The position numbers were made by a program, and so were the translations under genes. A stretch of 64,000 nt of DNA from assembly GCF_037055355.1 (NCBI RefSeq), contig NZ_CP146350.1:2255001-2319000 (forward strand), in the 5' to 3' direction. Numbering within the stretch: position 1 is the first letter of the stretch; every line of letters starts with the position of its first letter. The stretch is from Streptomyces sp. DG1A-41. Lineage in GTDB: Bacteria; Actinomycetota; Actinomycetes; Streptomycetales; Streptomycetaceae. The notes under the pieces are model-generated. The model did not search any database. It was not told where the DNA came from and worked only from the letters and a program-made list of their open reading frames with translations. Below, piece after piece: positions 27,757 through 36,199 of this stretch.

Positions 27757-27798
27757 TCGACTGGGGCGCGGATCGTATGTGATCCGCGCCCCAGTCGA
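27757..27798. terminator. Terminator between bfd and the DAHP synthase gene
   Basis: An 18-base-pair perfect stem (TCGACTGGGGCGCGGATC with its complement) and 6-base loop. Read on the minus strand it is followed by CTTTTG, so it terminates the DAHP synthase transcript before bfd. Confidence 0.85.
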
Positions 27799-27821
27799 TG
27801 TCCAGGTAACAGGCGAAACCG

Positions 27822-29174
27822 TTACTGGTCCCTGTACATCTCGGCCACGAGGAACGCCAGGTCCAGCGACTGGCTGCGGTTGAGCCGGGGGTCGCAGGCC
27901 GTCTCGTAGCGCTGGTGCAGATCGTCGACGAAGATCTCGTCGCCGCCGCCCACGCACTCGGTGACGTCGTCGCCGGTCAGCTCCACGTGGATGCCGCCCG
28001 GGTGGGTGCCGAGTGCCTTGTGGACCTCGAAGAAGCCCTTGACCTCGTCGAGCACGTCGTCGAAGCGGCGGGTCTTGTGCCCGGAGGCCGCCTCGAAGGT
28101 GTTGCCGTGCATCGGGTCGGTCACCCAGGCGACGGTGGCGCCCGAGGCGGTGACCTTCTCGACCAGCTCCGGAAGCTTGTCGCGGACCTTGTCGGCACCC
28201 ATGCGGACGATGAAGGTCAGCCGGCCCGGCTCCCGCTCCGGGTCGAGGCGCTCGATGTACTGCAACGCGTCCTCGGCCGTGGTCGTCGGACCCAGCTTGA
28301 TGCCGATCGGGTTGCGGATCCGCGAGGCGAACTCGATGTGCGCGTGGTCCAGCTGCCGGGTGCGCTCGCCGATCCACACCATGTGCGCGGAGACGTCGTA
28401 CAGCTGCCCGGTGCGCGAGTCGACCCGGGTCAGGGCGGACTCGTAGTCGAGCAGCAGCGCCTCGTGCGAGGAGTAGAACTCGACGGTCTTGAACTCCTCC
28501 GGGTCGGCCCCGCAGGCGTGCATGAAGTTCAGCGCGTTGTCGATCTCGCGCGCGAGCTGCTCGTAGCGCTGCCCGGACGGCGACGACTTCACGAAGTCCT
28601 GGTTCCAGGCGTGCACCTGGCGCAGGTCGGCGTAGCCGCCGGTGGTGAAGGCGCGCACCAGGTTCAGCGTGGAGGCCGAGGCGTGGTACATCCGCTTCAG
28701 CCGCTCGGGGTCCGGGACGCGGGCCTCTTCGGTGAAGTCGAAGCCGTTGACGGAGTCGCCCCGGTACGTCGGCAGCGTCACTCCGTCGCGGGTCTCGGTC
28801 GGCTTGGAGCGCGGCTTGGAGTACTGGCCCGCGATCCGGCCGACCTTCACCACGGGCACGGACGCGGCGTACGTCAGCACGGCGCCCATCTGGAGCAGCG
28901 TCTTGAGCTTGTTGCGAATCTGGTCGGCGGACACCGCGTCGAACGCCTCGGCGCAGTCGCCGCCCTGGAGGAGGAACGCCTCTCCCTTGGCGACGGCCGC
29001 CATCCGGGCGCGCAGCTGGTCGCACTCGCCCGCGAAGACGAGCGGCGGATACGACTCGAGGTCCGCGATAACTGCGCGCAGAGCCTCGGTGTCGGGGTAC
29101 TCGGGCTGCTGCGCCGCGGGCAGGTCTCGCCAGGTGTTGCCAGCACTCGCGCTGGTCTTAGCGTTCACGGTCAC
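27822..29174 (-). CDS. Class II DAHP synthase
   Basis: First step of the shikimate pathway: condenses phosphoenolpyruvate and erythrose 4-phosphate. The product (450 residues) is a class II (plant/mycobacterial AroG) enzyme: PPLVFAGECDQLR, LQGGDCAEAF with the metal Cys, KVGRIAGQYSKPRSKPTE, WIGERTRQLD, NPIGIKLGPTT, VTDPMHGNT and GGIHVELTGDDVTEC. GTG 29172-29174 is used; GTG 29168, two codons later, has better spacing from TGAGG. It is divergent from the anthranilate synthase gene with a shared 110-base promoter region. Confidence 0.96.
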   Translation of the reverse strand: MTVNAKTSASAGNTWRDLPAAQQPEYPDTEALRAVIADLESYPPLVFAGECDQLRARMAAVAKGEAFLLQGGDCAEAFDAVSADQIRNKLKTLLQMGAVLTYAASVPVVKVGRIAGQYSKPRSKPTETRDGVTLPTYRGDSVNGFDFTEEARVPDPERLKRMYHASASTLNLVRAFTTGGYADLRQVHAWNQDFVKSSPSGQRYEQLAREIDNALNFMHACGADPEEFKTVEFYSSHEALLLDYESALTRVDSRTGQLYDVSAHMVWIGERTRQLDHAHIEFASRIRNPIGIKLGPTTTAEDALQYIERLDPEREPGRLTFIVRMGADKVRDKLPELVEKVTASGATVAWVTDPMHGNTFEAASGHKTRRFDDVLDEVKGFFEVHKALGTHPGGIHVELTGDDVTECVGGGDEIFVDDLHQRYETACDPRLNRSQSLDLAFLVAEMYRDQ

Positions 29175-29271
29175 GGCCTCAACATTACGGGGTCGTGTCG
29201 GGCGTCCTGACCCATGCCCAGCAATTGAGACACGGGGGGCACGACTCGGACGTGGGGTCTCGGACATGGGG

Positions 29272-29277
29272 TAGGGT
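29272..29277 (+). promoter_or_regulatory. -10 element TAGGGT of the trp leader transcript
   Basis: TAGGGT ends 7 bases before the leader-peptide ATG at 29285, so the leader mRNA would begin at or next to its first codon. Confidence 0.5.
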
Positions 29278-29284
29278 GCCTGCC

Positions 29285-29341
29285 ATGTTCGCGCACTCGA
29301 TCCAGACCTGGTGGTGGACCGCTCATCCGGCGGCCCACTGA
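29285..29341 (+). CDS. trpL: trp leader peptide
   Basis: An 18-residue frame (MFAHSIQTWWWTAHPAAH) with three consecutive Trp codons at positions 9-11 ends at TGA 29339-29341. A terminator-type hairpin starts 22 bases later and the anthranilate synthase gene at 29456. This is the textbook arrangement of ribosome-mediated attenuation: stalling at Trp codons when charged tRNA-Trp is scarce would prevent the terminator from forming. A trp attenuator before an anthranilate synthase gene is known in S. venezuelae. Confidence 0.92.
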   Translation: MFAHSIQTWWWTAHPAAH

Positions 29342-29362
29342 CTGCGCGTACGACAGACTTCG

Positions 29363-29389
29363 CGAAGGCCGCCCGAGGGGCGGCCTTCG
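29363..29389 (+). terminator. trp attenuator hairpin
   Basis: CGAAGGCCGCCC and GGGCGGCCTTCG form a 12-base-pair stem with a 3-base loop, followed by GTGTTTCC. It lies between the leader peptide and the structural gene and is the expected attenuator. Confidence 0.85.
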
Positions 29390-29455
29390 GTGTTTCCCGG
29401 GGTCGCTCCTCTCCACCGACATCCAGCCGGATCCTCGGAGAAGGAGCACGGACCC

Positions 29456-31342
29456 ATGAATCTGCTCGGCTTGCTGGACGACCCCCGCCCGTTCGCCCTG
29501 CTGCGCCGCCGCACCCCGGGCCACGACCACGAGCTGGTCGAGGTCCTCATCGGCCCGGTCACCACGTACGACCGCCTCGCCGACCTCCCCGACGAGGGCC
29601 TGGCGCTCGTCCCCTTCCGGCAGATCCGCGAGCGCGGCTTCGACGTCCGCGACGACGGCACGCCGCTGTCGGTGCTGACGCCCGAGGAGTCGTACGGCGT
29701 CCCGCTCGCCGACGCCCTGGCGCAGCTCCCCGCGCACGACGTGCGCGTCGAGGGCGGCGGCTTCGACGTCGGTGACGAGGAGTACGCGGAGATCGTCGGA
29801 CGCGTGCTGCGGGAGGAGATCGGGCGGGGCGAGGGCGCGAACTTCGTCATCCGGCGGACGTACGAGGGGGAGATCCCGGGGTTCGGCCGGGCCGACGCGT
29901 TGGCGCTGTTCCGGCGGCTGCTGGAGGGCGAGCGGGGCGCGTACTGGACGTTCGTCGTGCACACCGGCGACCGGACGCTGGTCGGGGCGAGCCCGGAGGT
30001 GCACGTCCGGATGTCCGGCGGGACGGTCGTCATGAACCCGATCAGCGGGACGTACCGCTATCCCGCCGAGGGGCCGACGCCCGAGCACCTGCTCGGCTTC
30101 CTCGCCGACGGCAAGGAGATCGAGGAGCTGTCGATGGTCGTCGACGAGGAGCTCAAGATGATGTGCACCGTGGGCGACATGGGCGGGGTCGTCGTCGGGC
30201 CCCGGCTGAAGGAGATGGCACACCTCGCGCACACCGAGTACGAGCTGCGCGGGAAGTCCTCACTGGACGTGCGGGAGGTCCTGAGGGAGACCATGTTCGC
30301 GGCGACCGTCACGGGCTCGCCGGTGCAGAACGCCTGCCGGGTGATCGAGCGGCACGAGGTCGGCGGGCGCGGGTACTACGCCGGTGCGCTGGCCCTCCTC
30401 GGGCGGTGCGCGGGCGGCGGGCGGGACGCATCCGTCGGGGCCCAGACCCTCGACTCCCCCATCCTCATCCGCACCGCCGACATCGACGCCGGCGGCCGGC
30501 TGCGGGTGCCCGTGGGCGCCACGCTCGTGCGCGGATCCGACCCGGCGGGCGAGGTCGCGGAGACGCACGCGAAGGCAGCGGGTGTGCTGGCGGCCCTGGG
30601 CGTCCGGCCGGGACGGCCGCGTGAGGAGTCCGTACGGCCGAAACTGGCCGACGACCCACGCGTGCGGGCCGCGCTCGACGGGCGCCGGGCCTCGCTCGCC
30701 CCGTTCTGGCTGCGGATGCAGGAGCCGTCCGAGGAACTCGCCGGACACGCCCTGGTCGTCGACGGCGAGGACACCTTCACGGCGATGCTCGCGCATGTGC
30801 TGCGGTCGGGCGGGCTGGAGGTGACCGTGCGGCGGTACGACGCGCCGGGGCTGCGGGAAGCGGTGCTCGCACACGAGGGCCCCCTCGTGCTCGGGCCCGG
30901 CCCGGGCGACCCGTCCGACCTCGCTGATCCCAAGATGCGCTTCCTGCGCGGCCTGACCGCCGAGGTGCTCCGGGGCAAACGGCACAGCGTGCTCGGCGTC
31001 TGCCTCGGGCACGAGCTGATCGCGGCCGAGCTGGGGCTGGAGATCGTACGGAAGGAAGTGCCGTACCAGGGGGCGCAGACGGAGATCGAGCTGTTCGGGC
31101 GGCGGGAGACCGTCGGCTTCTACAACAGTTTCGTGGCGCGCTGCGACGACGAGGCGCTTCAGGAACTGGCCGCGCACGGCGTGGAGGTCAGCCGCGCCTC
31201 GAACGGGGAGGTGCACGCGCTGCGCGGGCCCGGCTTCGCGGGCGTCCAGTTCCACCCGGAGTCGGTCCTGACGCTGAACGGCGCGCGGGTCGTGCGGGAG
31301 CTGGTGGGGCAGCTGCGCGGCACCAGCACGCCCTCGGTGTAG
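29456..31342 (+). CDS. trpE: Fused anthranilate synthase (TrpE-TrpG)
   Basis: Converts chorismate and glutamine to anthranilate for tryptophan. The product (628 residues) fuses a chorismate-binding domain (about 110-400: GASPEVHVRMSGG, NPISGTYRYP, EELSMVVDEELKMM, TVTGSPVQNA) to a class I glutamine amidotransferase (about 430-620: LGPGPGDPSD, GVCLGHE with the nucleophile Cys, and FHPES with catalytic His-Glu). The usual Gln after GVCLGH is Glu. ATG 29456 follows GGAGAAGGAG. Similar fusions occur in phenazine-type PhzE, but the WWW leader peptide upstream argues for tryptophan supply. Confidence 0.92.
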   Translation: MNLLGLLDDPRPFALLRRRTPGHDHELVEVLIGPVTTYDRLADLPDEGLALVPFRQIRERGFDVRDDGTPLSVLTPEESYGVPLADALAQLPAHDVRVEGGGFDVGDEEYAEIVGRVLREEIGRGEGANFVIRRTYEGEIPGFGRADALALFRRLLEGERGAYWTFVVHTGDRTLVGASPEVHVRMSGGTVVMNPISGTYRYPAEGPTPEHLLGFLADGKEIEELSMVVDEELKMMCTVGDMGGVVVGPRLKEMAHLAHTEYELRGKSSLDVREVLRETMFAATVTGSPVQNACRVIERHEVGGRGYYAGALALLGRCAGGGRDASVGAQTLDSPILIRTADIDAGGRLRVPVGATLVRGSDPAGEVAETHAKAAGVLAALGVRPGRPREESVRPKLADDPRVRAALDGRRASLAPFWLRMQEPSEELAGHALVVDGEDTFTAMLAHVLRSGGLEVTVRRYDAPGLREAVLAHEGPLVLGPGPGDPSDLADPKMRFLRGLTAEVLRGKRHSVLGVCLGHELIAAELGLEIVRKEVPYQGAQTEIELFGRRETVGFYNSFVARCDDEALQELAAHGVEVSRASNGEVHALRGPGFAGVQFHPESVLTLNGARVVRELVGQLRGTSTPSV

Positions 31343-31344
31343 CG

Positions 31345-31380
31345 CGGTCGGGTCGGGGCCGAGCGGCCCCGACCCGACCG
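31345..31380. terminator. Bidirectional terminator trpE / pfkA
   Basis: A perfect 16-base-pair stem (CGGTCGGGTCGGGGCC and its complement) with loop GAGC lies between two convergent genes whose stops are 42 bases apart. Confidence 0.85.
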
Positions 31381-31384
31381 TCCG

Positions 31385-32413
31385 TCAGCCGAAGAACACC
31401 CCGACCTCCTCGTACAGCCTCGGGTCCACCGTCTTCAGGCGGGCCGTCGCGTCCGCGAGGGGGACGCGGACGATGTCCGTGCCGCGCAGGGCGACCATCG
31501 TGCCGAAGGCGCCGTCGCGGACGCAGTCGATGGCGTGCAGTCCGAAACGGGTGGCGAGCCAGCGGTCGAAGGCGCTGGGGGTACCACCGCGCTGGACATG
31601 GCCGAGGACCGTCGTGCGGGCCTCCTTGCCCGTGCGCTTCTCGATCTCCTTGGCGAGCCACTCGCCGACACCGGACAGGCGGACGTGCCCGAAGGAGTCC
31701 AGCGACTGGTCCTTGAGGACCATGTCGCCGTCCTTCGGCACGGCCCCCTCCGCGACGACCACGATCGGCGCGTACGACGCCCGGAAGCGGGACGTCACCC
31801 AGGCGCACACCTGCTCGATGTCGAAGCGCTGCTCGGGGATGAGGATGACGTTCGCGCCGCCGGCCAGGCCGGAGTGCAGGGCGATCCAGCCGGCGTGCCG
31901 GCCCATCACCTCGACGACCAGGACGCGCATGTGGGACTCGGCGGTGGTGTGCAGCCTGTCGATGGCCTCGGTCGCGATGCCGACCGCGGTGTCGAAGCCG
32001 AAGGTGTAGTCCGTGGCGGACAGGTCGTTGTCTATCGTCTTCGGGACGCCCACACAGGGCACTTGGTGCTCGTCGGACAGCCGGGCGGCCACGCCCAGGG
32101 TGTCCTCGCCGCCGATGGCGACGAGCGCCTCGACCTCGAGCCCGGCGAGGTTCTCCTTGATACGGCGGATGCCGTTCCGCTCCTTCAGCGGGTTGGTCCG
32201 CGAGGAGCCGAGGATGGTTCCGCCGCGGGGCAGGATGCCGCGCACGGCGGGGATGTCGAGACGGACGGTGTCGCCTTCCATGGGACCGCGCCAGCCGTCC
32301 CGGAAGCCGGTGAAGTCGTAGCCGTACTCCTGCACGCCCTTGCGGACGATGGCCCGGATGACGGCGTTGAGTCCGGGGCAGTCGCCGCCTCCGGTCAGTA
32401 CTCCGACGCGCAT
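31385..32413 (-). CDS. pfkA: 6-phosphofructokinase
   Basis: Phosphorylates fructose 6-phosphate. The 342-residue product has VGVLTGGGDCPGLNAVIR, GSSRTNP, PKTIDNDL, VEVMGRHAGWIA and GHVQRGGTPSAFDR. The nucleotide site reads GGEDT (Asp104) and PKTIDND (Lys125), residues linked to PPi-dependent enzymes rather than the Gly/Gly of E. coli ATP-PFK. Actinomycetes have both kinds, so the phosphoryl donor cannot be settled here. The gene follows macR by 53 bases on the same strand and may be cotranscribed. Confidence 0.93.
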   Translation of the reverse strand: MRVGVLTGGGDCPGLNAVIRAIVRKGVQEYGYDFTGFRDGWRGPMEGDTVRLDIPAVRGILPRGGTILGSSRTNPLKERNGIRRIKENLAGLEVEALVAIGGEDTLGVAARLSDEHQVPCVGVPKTIDNDLSATDYTFGFDTAVGIATEAIDRLHTTAESHMRVLVVEVMGRHAGWIALHSGLAGGANVILIPEQRFDIEQVCAWVTSRFRASYAPIVVVAEGAVPKDGDMVLKDQSLDSFGHVRLSGVGEWLAKEIEKRTGKEARTTVLGHVQRGGTPSAFDRWLATRFGLHAIDCVRDGAFGTMVALRGTDIVRVPLADATARLKTVDPRLYEEVGVFFG

Positions 32414-32466
32414 GGAACAGTCCCTTCGCCGCTGGTGCCTGACGAAGGGTCAGTGTGACGGGCGTC

Positions 32467-33156
32467 TCACTCGTCGTCGAGGCCGCGCTCTATCGCGTAC
32501 CTGACCAGTTCCACGCGGTTGTGCAGCTGGAGCTTGCCGAGGGTGTTCTGGACGTGGTTCTGCACCGTGCGGTGGGAGATGACCAGGCGTTCGGCGATCT
32601 GCTTGTAGCTCAGACCCTTGGCGACGAGGCGCAGCACCTCGGTCTCGCGGTCGGTGAGCCGGGGTGCCTTCGGTTCGTCGGTGTCCTGGGCGGGGGCGGG
32701 TTCGGAGGCCAGGCGGCGGTACTCGCCGAGGACCAGCCCGGCGAGGCCGGGGGTGAAGACGGGGTCGCCGACGGCGGTGCGGCGGACCGCGTCCTGGAGT
32801 TCCCCGGTGGAGGCCGACTTCAGCAGATAGCCGGTCGCGCCTGACTTCACCGCCTCCAGGACGTCGGCGTGCTCGCCACTCGCGGACAGCACCAGGACGC
32901 GCAGCGCCGGGTCGGCCGCGACGACCTCCTTGCAGACCTGGACGCCGGGCTTGCCGGGCAGGTTCAGGTCGAGCACGAGGACCTCGGGTGCGGCGGCCTT
33001 CGCGCGGCGCACGGCCTGGTCGCCGTCGCCCGCGGTGGCGACCACCTCGAAGCCCGACTCGGCCAGGTCCCGGGCGACCGCGTCACGCCACATGGGGTGG
33101 TCGTCGACCACCATGACCTTGATCGGGTCCCGCCGGTCCCGCGTGGTCTCCGTCAT
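32467..33156 (-). CDS. macR: MacR-type NarL/LuxR response regulator
   Basis: The product is 229 residues. The receiver domain (about 12-130) has the acidic pair VVDDH, phospho-acceptor Asp63 in LVLDLNLPGKPG, and a conserved Lys in YLLKSAS. The C-terminal LuxR HTH reads LTDRETEVLRLVAKGLSYKQ...VQNHVQNTLGKL. It overlaps macS by four bases (ATGA). By position between pfkA and an acyltransferase it corresponds to S. coelicolor MacR, reported to control membrane-protein and morphogenesis genes through TGAGTACnnGTACTCA. Confidence 0.93.
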   Translation of the reverse strand: MTETTRDRRDPIKVMVVDDHPMWRDAVARDLAESGFEVVATAGDGDQAVRRAKAAAPEVLVLDLNLPGKPGVQVCKEVVAADPALRVLVLSASGEHADVLEAVKSGATGYLLKSASTGELQDAVRRTAVGDPVFTPGLAGLVLGEYRRLASEPAPAQDTDEPKAPRLTDRETEVLRLVAKGLSYKQIAERLVISHRTVQNHVQNTLGKLQLHNRVELVRYAIERGLDDE

Positions 33157-34388
33157 CGCCGCTCCGCCTTCCCCCGTACGTTCGTCACGTCCTTCGGCAC
33201 TTTCAACTCGACCTCCGTGCCCTGGCCCGGCACCGAGATCAGCTCCGCGCTGCCGCCGAGGTCGCGCAGCCGGCCGCGGATCGACAGGGCGACGCCGAGC
33301 CGCCCCTCGCCCTCGGCCTGGGCGAGCCGCCCCTCCGGGATGCCGGGTCCGTCGTCCCGTACGGTGACGATCACCTCGTCCGGCTCGTCCTCGACGAGGA
33401 TCCACGCGCGCGCCTGCTCCCCGGCGTGCTTGCGGACGTTGTCCAGCGCCGCCCCGACGGCCGCGGCCACCTCCCGGGCGGCGACCGGCGCCAGCGGCAC
33501 GGGCGCGCCGGGCTCGGCGAGGCTGACCTTGGCGCCGGCGTACGGCGCGAGCAGGGCGCGCAGGTCGACGGGGCCGCTCTCCTCCGGCTGCTCCTCGACG
33601 GTCCGGACGACGGCTCCCTCGGCGGCGTCCTCCGAGACCCGGGAGACGGGCACCAGTCCGCCGGAGACCAGGGTGCGCAGCGCGACCTCCTGCTCCCCGG
33701 CCATCCGGCCCAGCTCGGCCGCCTCGCCGCCGATCACCGCGCCACGCCGCTGCACCATCGCCAGCACCTGGAGCACGCTGTCGTGGATGTCCCGGGCGAG
33801 GCGCTCCCGCTCTCGCGTGGCGGCCTCGATCTCCAGGGCGCGGGCGAGGGTGCGCTCGGAGGCTCGGGCGACCTCGACGACGTAGCCGATGGCGATGGAG
33901 GCGATGCAGACGAGGATGACGTTGTGGACGGTGTCGCGGGCCGGGCTGCCGCGCTCGATCAGGTTGGCGGCGGCCACGAGGCTGGAGGCGAGGGCCGCCC
34001 AGCGCCAGCCGCCCTTGATGGCGAAGGCGAGGACGGCACCGGCGGTCCATATCGACGGCAGGGTGGGGCCGCCCGCCTGGACCCGCTCGTGCGCGTCGGC
34101 GACGGGCGTGAGCAGGATGCCGGTGATGGCGACGGTGAGGTCGACGGCGAGGAACCGCTTGGTGCAGCGGGCGGCGCTCGCGACCCGGGGCAGTGTGGTC
34201 ACGGTCCACACGGCCAGCACGGCGTAGTAGGCGACGGCGACCCAGGGGCGGGCGAACTCCTCGTAGGCGGTGGCGAACAGGCCGACCGCGTACAGCATCG
34301 TGAGCACCCGGTAGGCGGTCAGCGCACGCCACAGCGGCTGCTCGACCGACATCCTCATGACTCGCTCGCGCTTGGCCATCTCCCCCAC
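33153..34388 (-). CDS. macS: MacS-type sensor histidine kinase
   Basis: The product (411 residues) has five or six membrane segments in the first 175 residues (for example VAVAYYAVLAVWTVTTLP; VHNVILVCIASIAIGYVV), a HisKA_3 dimerisation region with His202 in RERLARDIHDSVLQVL, and an ATPase domain with ALDNVRKHA and DDGPGIPEG. The start is taken as GTG 34386-34388, with ATG 34378-34380 as alternative. It lies 19 bases after the acyltransferase gene and overlaps macR, so acyltransferase-macS-macR (and perhaps pfkA) form one operon. The signal is unknown. Confidence 0.93.
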   Translation of the reverse strand: MGEMAKRERVMRMSVEQPLWRALTAYRVLTMLYAVGLFATAYEEFARPWVAVAYYAVLAVWTVTTLPRVASAARCTKRFLAVDLTVAITGILLTPVADAHERVQAGGPTLPSIWTAGAVLAFAIKGGWRWAALASSLVAAANLIERGSPARDTVHNVILVCIASIAIGYVVEVARASERTLARALEIEAATRERERLARDIHDSVLQVLAMVQRRGAVIGGEAAELGRMAGEQEVALRTLVSGGLVPVSRVSEDAAEGAVVRTVEEQPEESGPVDLRALLAPYAGAKVSLAEPGAPVPLAPVAAREVAAAVGAALDNVRKHAGEQARAWILVEDEPDEVIVTVRDDGPGIPEGRLAQAEGEGRLGVALSIRGRLRDLGGSAELISVPGQGTEVELKVPKDVTNVRGKAERR

Positions 34389-34407
34389 CCCCGGACGCGC
34401 CCTCCGA

Positions 34408-35214
34408 CTAGGGCTCGGTCCGCCTCTGCTCCGACTTTTCCCTCTCCGCCTTTTCCTTTTCCGCCTGTTCCTTCTCCGCCCGTGCGAGCGCGGCCTTCGC
34501 CGCCTTCTCGGCTTCCTTCTCCGCCTTCGCCGCCTCCGCGAGCTGCCGCTTCATGGCCGTCGCGTACATGTCGACGTACTCCTGGCCGGAGAGTTTCATG
34601 ATCTCGTACATGACCTCGTCGGTCACCGCGCGCAGGACGAACCGGTCGTGCTCCATGCCCCGGTAGCGGCTGAAGTCCAGGGGCTTGCCGATCCGGATGC
34701 CGGGGCGCATCAACTTCGGCATGACCTTCCCGGGCGGCTGGATCTTCTCCGTGTCGATCATGGCGACGGGGATGACGGGCGCGCCGGTCGCGAGCGCCAC
34801 GCGGGCGAGGCCGCCCGGCTTGCCGCGGTAGAGCCGCCCGTCGGGCGAGCGCGTCCCCTCCGGGTAGATGCCGAACAGCTCGCCGCGCTCCAGCACCTCG
34901 ATGCCGCTCTTGATGGCGGCCTCACCCGCGCCGCGCGCACCGGAGCGGTCCACCGGCAGCTGGCCGACTCCCTTGAAGAACGCGGCCGTCAGCCTGCCCT
35001 TCACCCCGGGCGTGGTGAAGTACTCGGCCTTCGCGATGAACGTGACCTTGCGGTCCAGGACCGCGGGCAGGAAGAACGAGTCCGAGAAGGAGAGGTGGTT
35101 GCTCGCCAGGATCGCCGGGCCCTCGGCGGGAACGTTCTCCAGGCCTTCCACCCAGGGCCTGAAGGCGACCTTCAGCGGTCCCCCAACAGCGACCTTCATC
35201 GCGCCGTACAACAA
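34408..35214 (-). CDS. PlsC-like 1-acylglycerol-3-phosphate acyltransferase
   Basis: The product (268 residues) carries the PlsC motifs ASNHLSFSDSFFLP (HX4D) and FGIYPEGTRSPDGRLYRGK, matching lysophosphatidate acyltransferases of phospholipid synthesis. The last 50 residues are a highly charged Lys/Glu/Ala tail (EKEAEKAAKAALARAEKEQ), probably a coiled coil. The start is TTG 35212-35214 with AGGAGG 7 bases upstream. It heads the macS-macR operon. Its counterpart in the mycobacterial order is Rv2182c. Confidence 0.9.
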   Translation of the reverse strand: MLYGAMKVAVGGPLKVAFRPWVEGLENVPAEGPAILASNHLSFSDSFFLPAVLDRKVTFIAKAEYFTTPGVKGRLTAAFFKGVGQLPVDRSGARGAGEAAIKSGIEVLERGELFGIYPEGTRSPDGRLYRGKPGGLARVALATGAPVIPVAMIDTEKIQPPGKVMPKLMRPGIRIGKPLDFSRYRGMEHDRFVLRAVTDEVMYEIMKLSGQEYVDMYATAMKRQLAEAAKAEKEAEKAAKAALARAEKEQAEKEKAEREKSEQRRTEP

Positions 35215-35401
35215 CCGAGTGCCTCCTGTATGTGTCGATCAGACCTTAACCCGGCGCGCTGTCAAAGGCGCCGACGGCCCTGGTCGGTGTCAGTGCCGTC
35301 GCGTACGGTGAAGGTCCCGCGAACGCCGTGCGATCCCTGCCATGACGTTCCGTGACCATCCGTGATCGTGTCAGTCCCTTCTCACGACCAGGAGGCCGAA
35401 G

Positions 35402-36199
35402 GTGCCGGTCCTTGCCGGAGCCGAGCCGTTTCGCCACGAGGGCGGGGAGATCGCCGTGCTCCTCTGCCACGGCTTCACCGGTTCACCGCAGTCGCTGCGC
35501 CCCTGGGCGGAGCATCTCGCCGCACACGGCCTGACCGTCTCGCTGCCGCTGCTGCCCGGGCACGGCACGCGCTGGGAGGACCTGCGGATCACCGGCTGGC
35601 AGGACTGGTACGCGGAGGTGGACCGCGAGCTGCGCCTGCTGTGCGAGCGCCACCGGCAGGTGTTCGTGGCCGGTCTGTCCATGGGCGGCGCCCTGGCCCT
35701 GCGGCTGGCCGCGCGGCACGGCGACGCCGTCAGCGGTGTGGTGGTCGTCAACCCGGCGAACAAGGTGCACGGCCTGGCCGCGCACGCCCTCCCGGTGATC
35801 CGCCACGTCGTCCCCGCGACAAAGGGCATCGCCAGCGACATCGCCAAGCCGGACAGCAGGGAGCTGGGCTACGACCGGGTGCCGCTGCACGCCGCGCACT
35901 CCCTGCGCCAGTTCTTCCGGGTCGCCGACCGCGAGCTGCCGCAGGTCACCCAGCCGGTGCTGCTGCTGCGCAGCCCGCGGGACCATGTGGTGCCGCCCGC
36001 CGACTCGGCCCGTATCCTCAGCCGCATCTCGTCGACCGACGTGAAAGAGGTACTCCTGGAACAGAGCTACCACGTCGCCACGTTGGACCATGACGCGGAC
36101 CGGATCTTCGAGGAGAGCACCGCGTTCATCGGCCGGCTCGCGTCCGGCCTCGGCAAGGAGCCCGGTCTCGGCAAGGAAGGGACGACCGCAGGTGGCTGA
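35402..36199 (+). CDS. Alpha/beta-hydrolase (monoacylglycerol lipase/carboxylesterase type)
   Basis: The product (265 residues) has the oxyanion segment LLCHGFTGSPQSLRP, nucleophile Ser in GLSMGGALAL, acid Asp in SPRDHVVPP and His in SYHVATLDHD. No signal peptide is seen, so it is cytoplasmic. GTG 35402 follows AGGAGG at 6 bases. The end overlaps the next gene by 8 bases. Relatives are Est30-type carboxylesterases; the substrate is not evident. Confidence 0.92.
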   Translation: MPVLAGAEPFRHEGGEIAVLLCHGFTGSPQSLRPWAEHLAAHGLTVSLPLLPGHGTRWEDLRITGWQDWYAEVDRELRLLCERHRQVFVAGLSMGGALALRLAARHGDAVSGVVVVNPANKVHGLAAHALPVIRHVVPATKGIASDIAKPDSRELGYDRVPLHAAHSLRQFFRVADRELPQVTQPVLLLRSPRDHVVPPADSARILSRISSTDVKEVLLEQSYHVATLDHDADRIFEESTAFIGRLASGLGKEPGLGKEGTTAGG

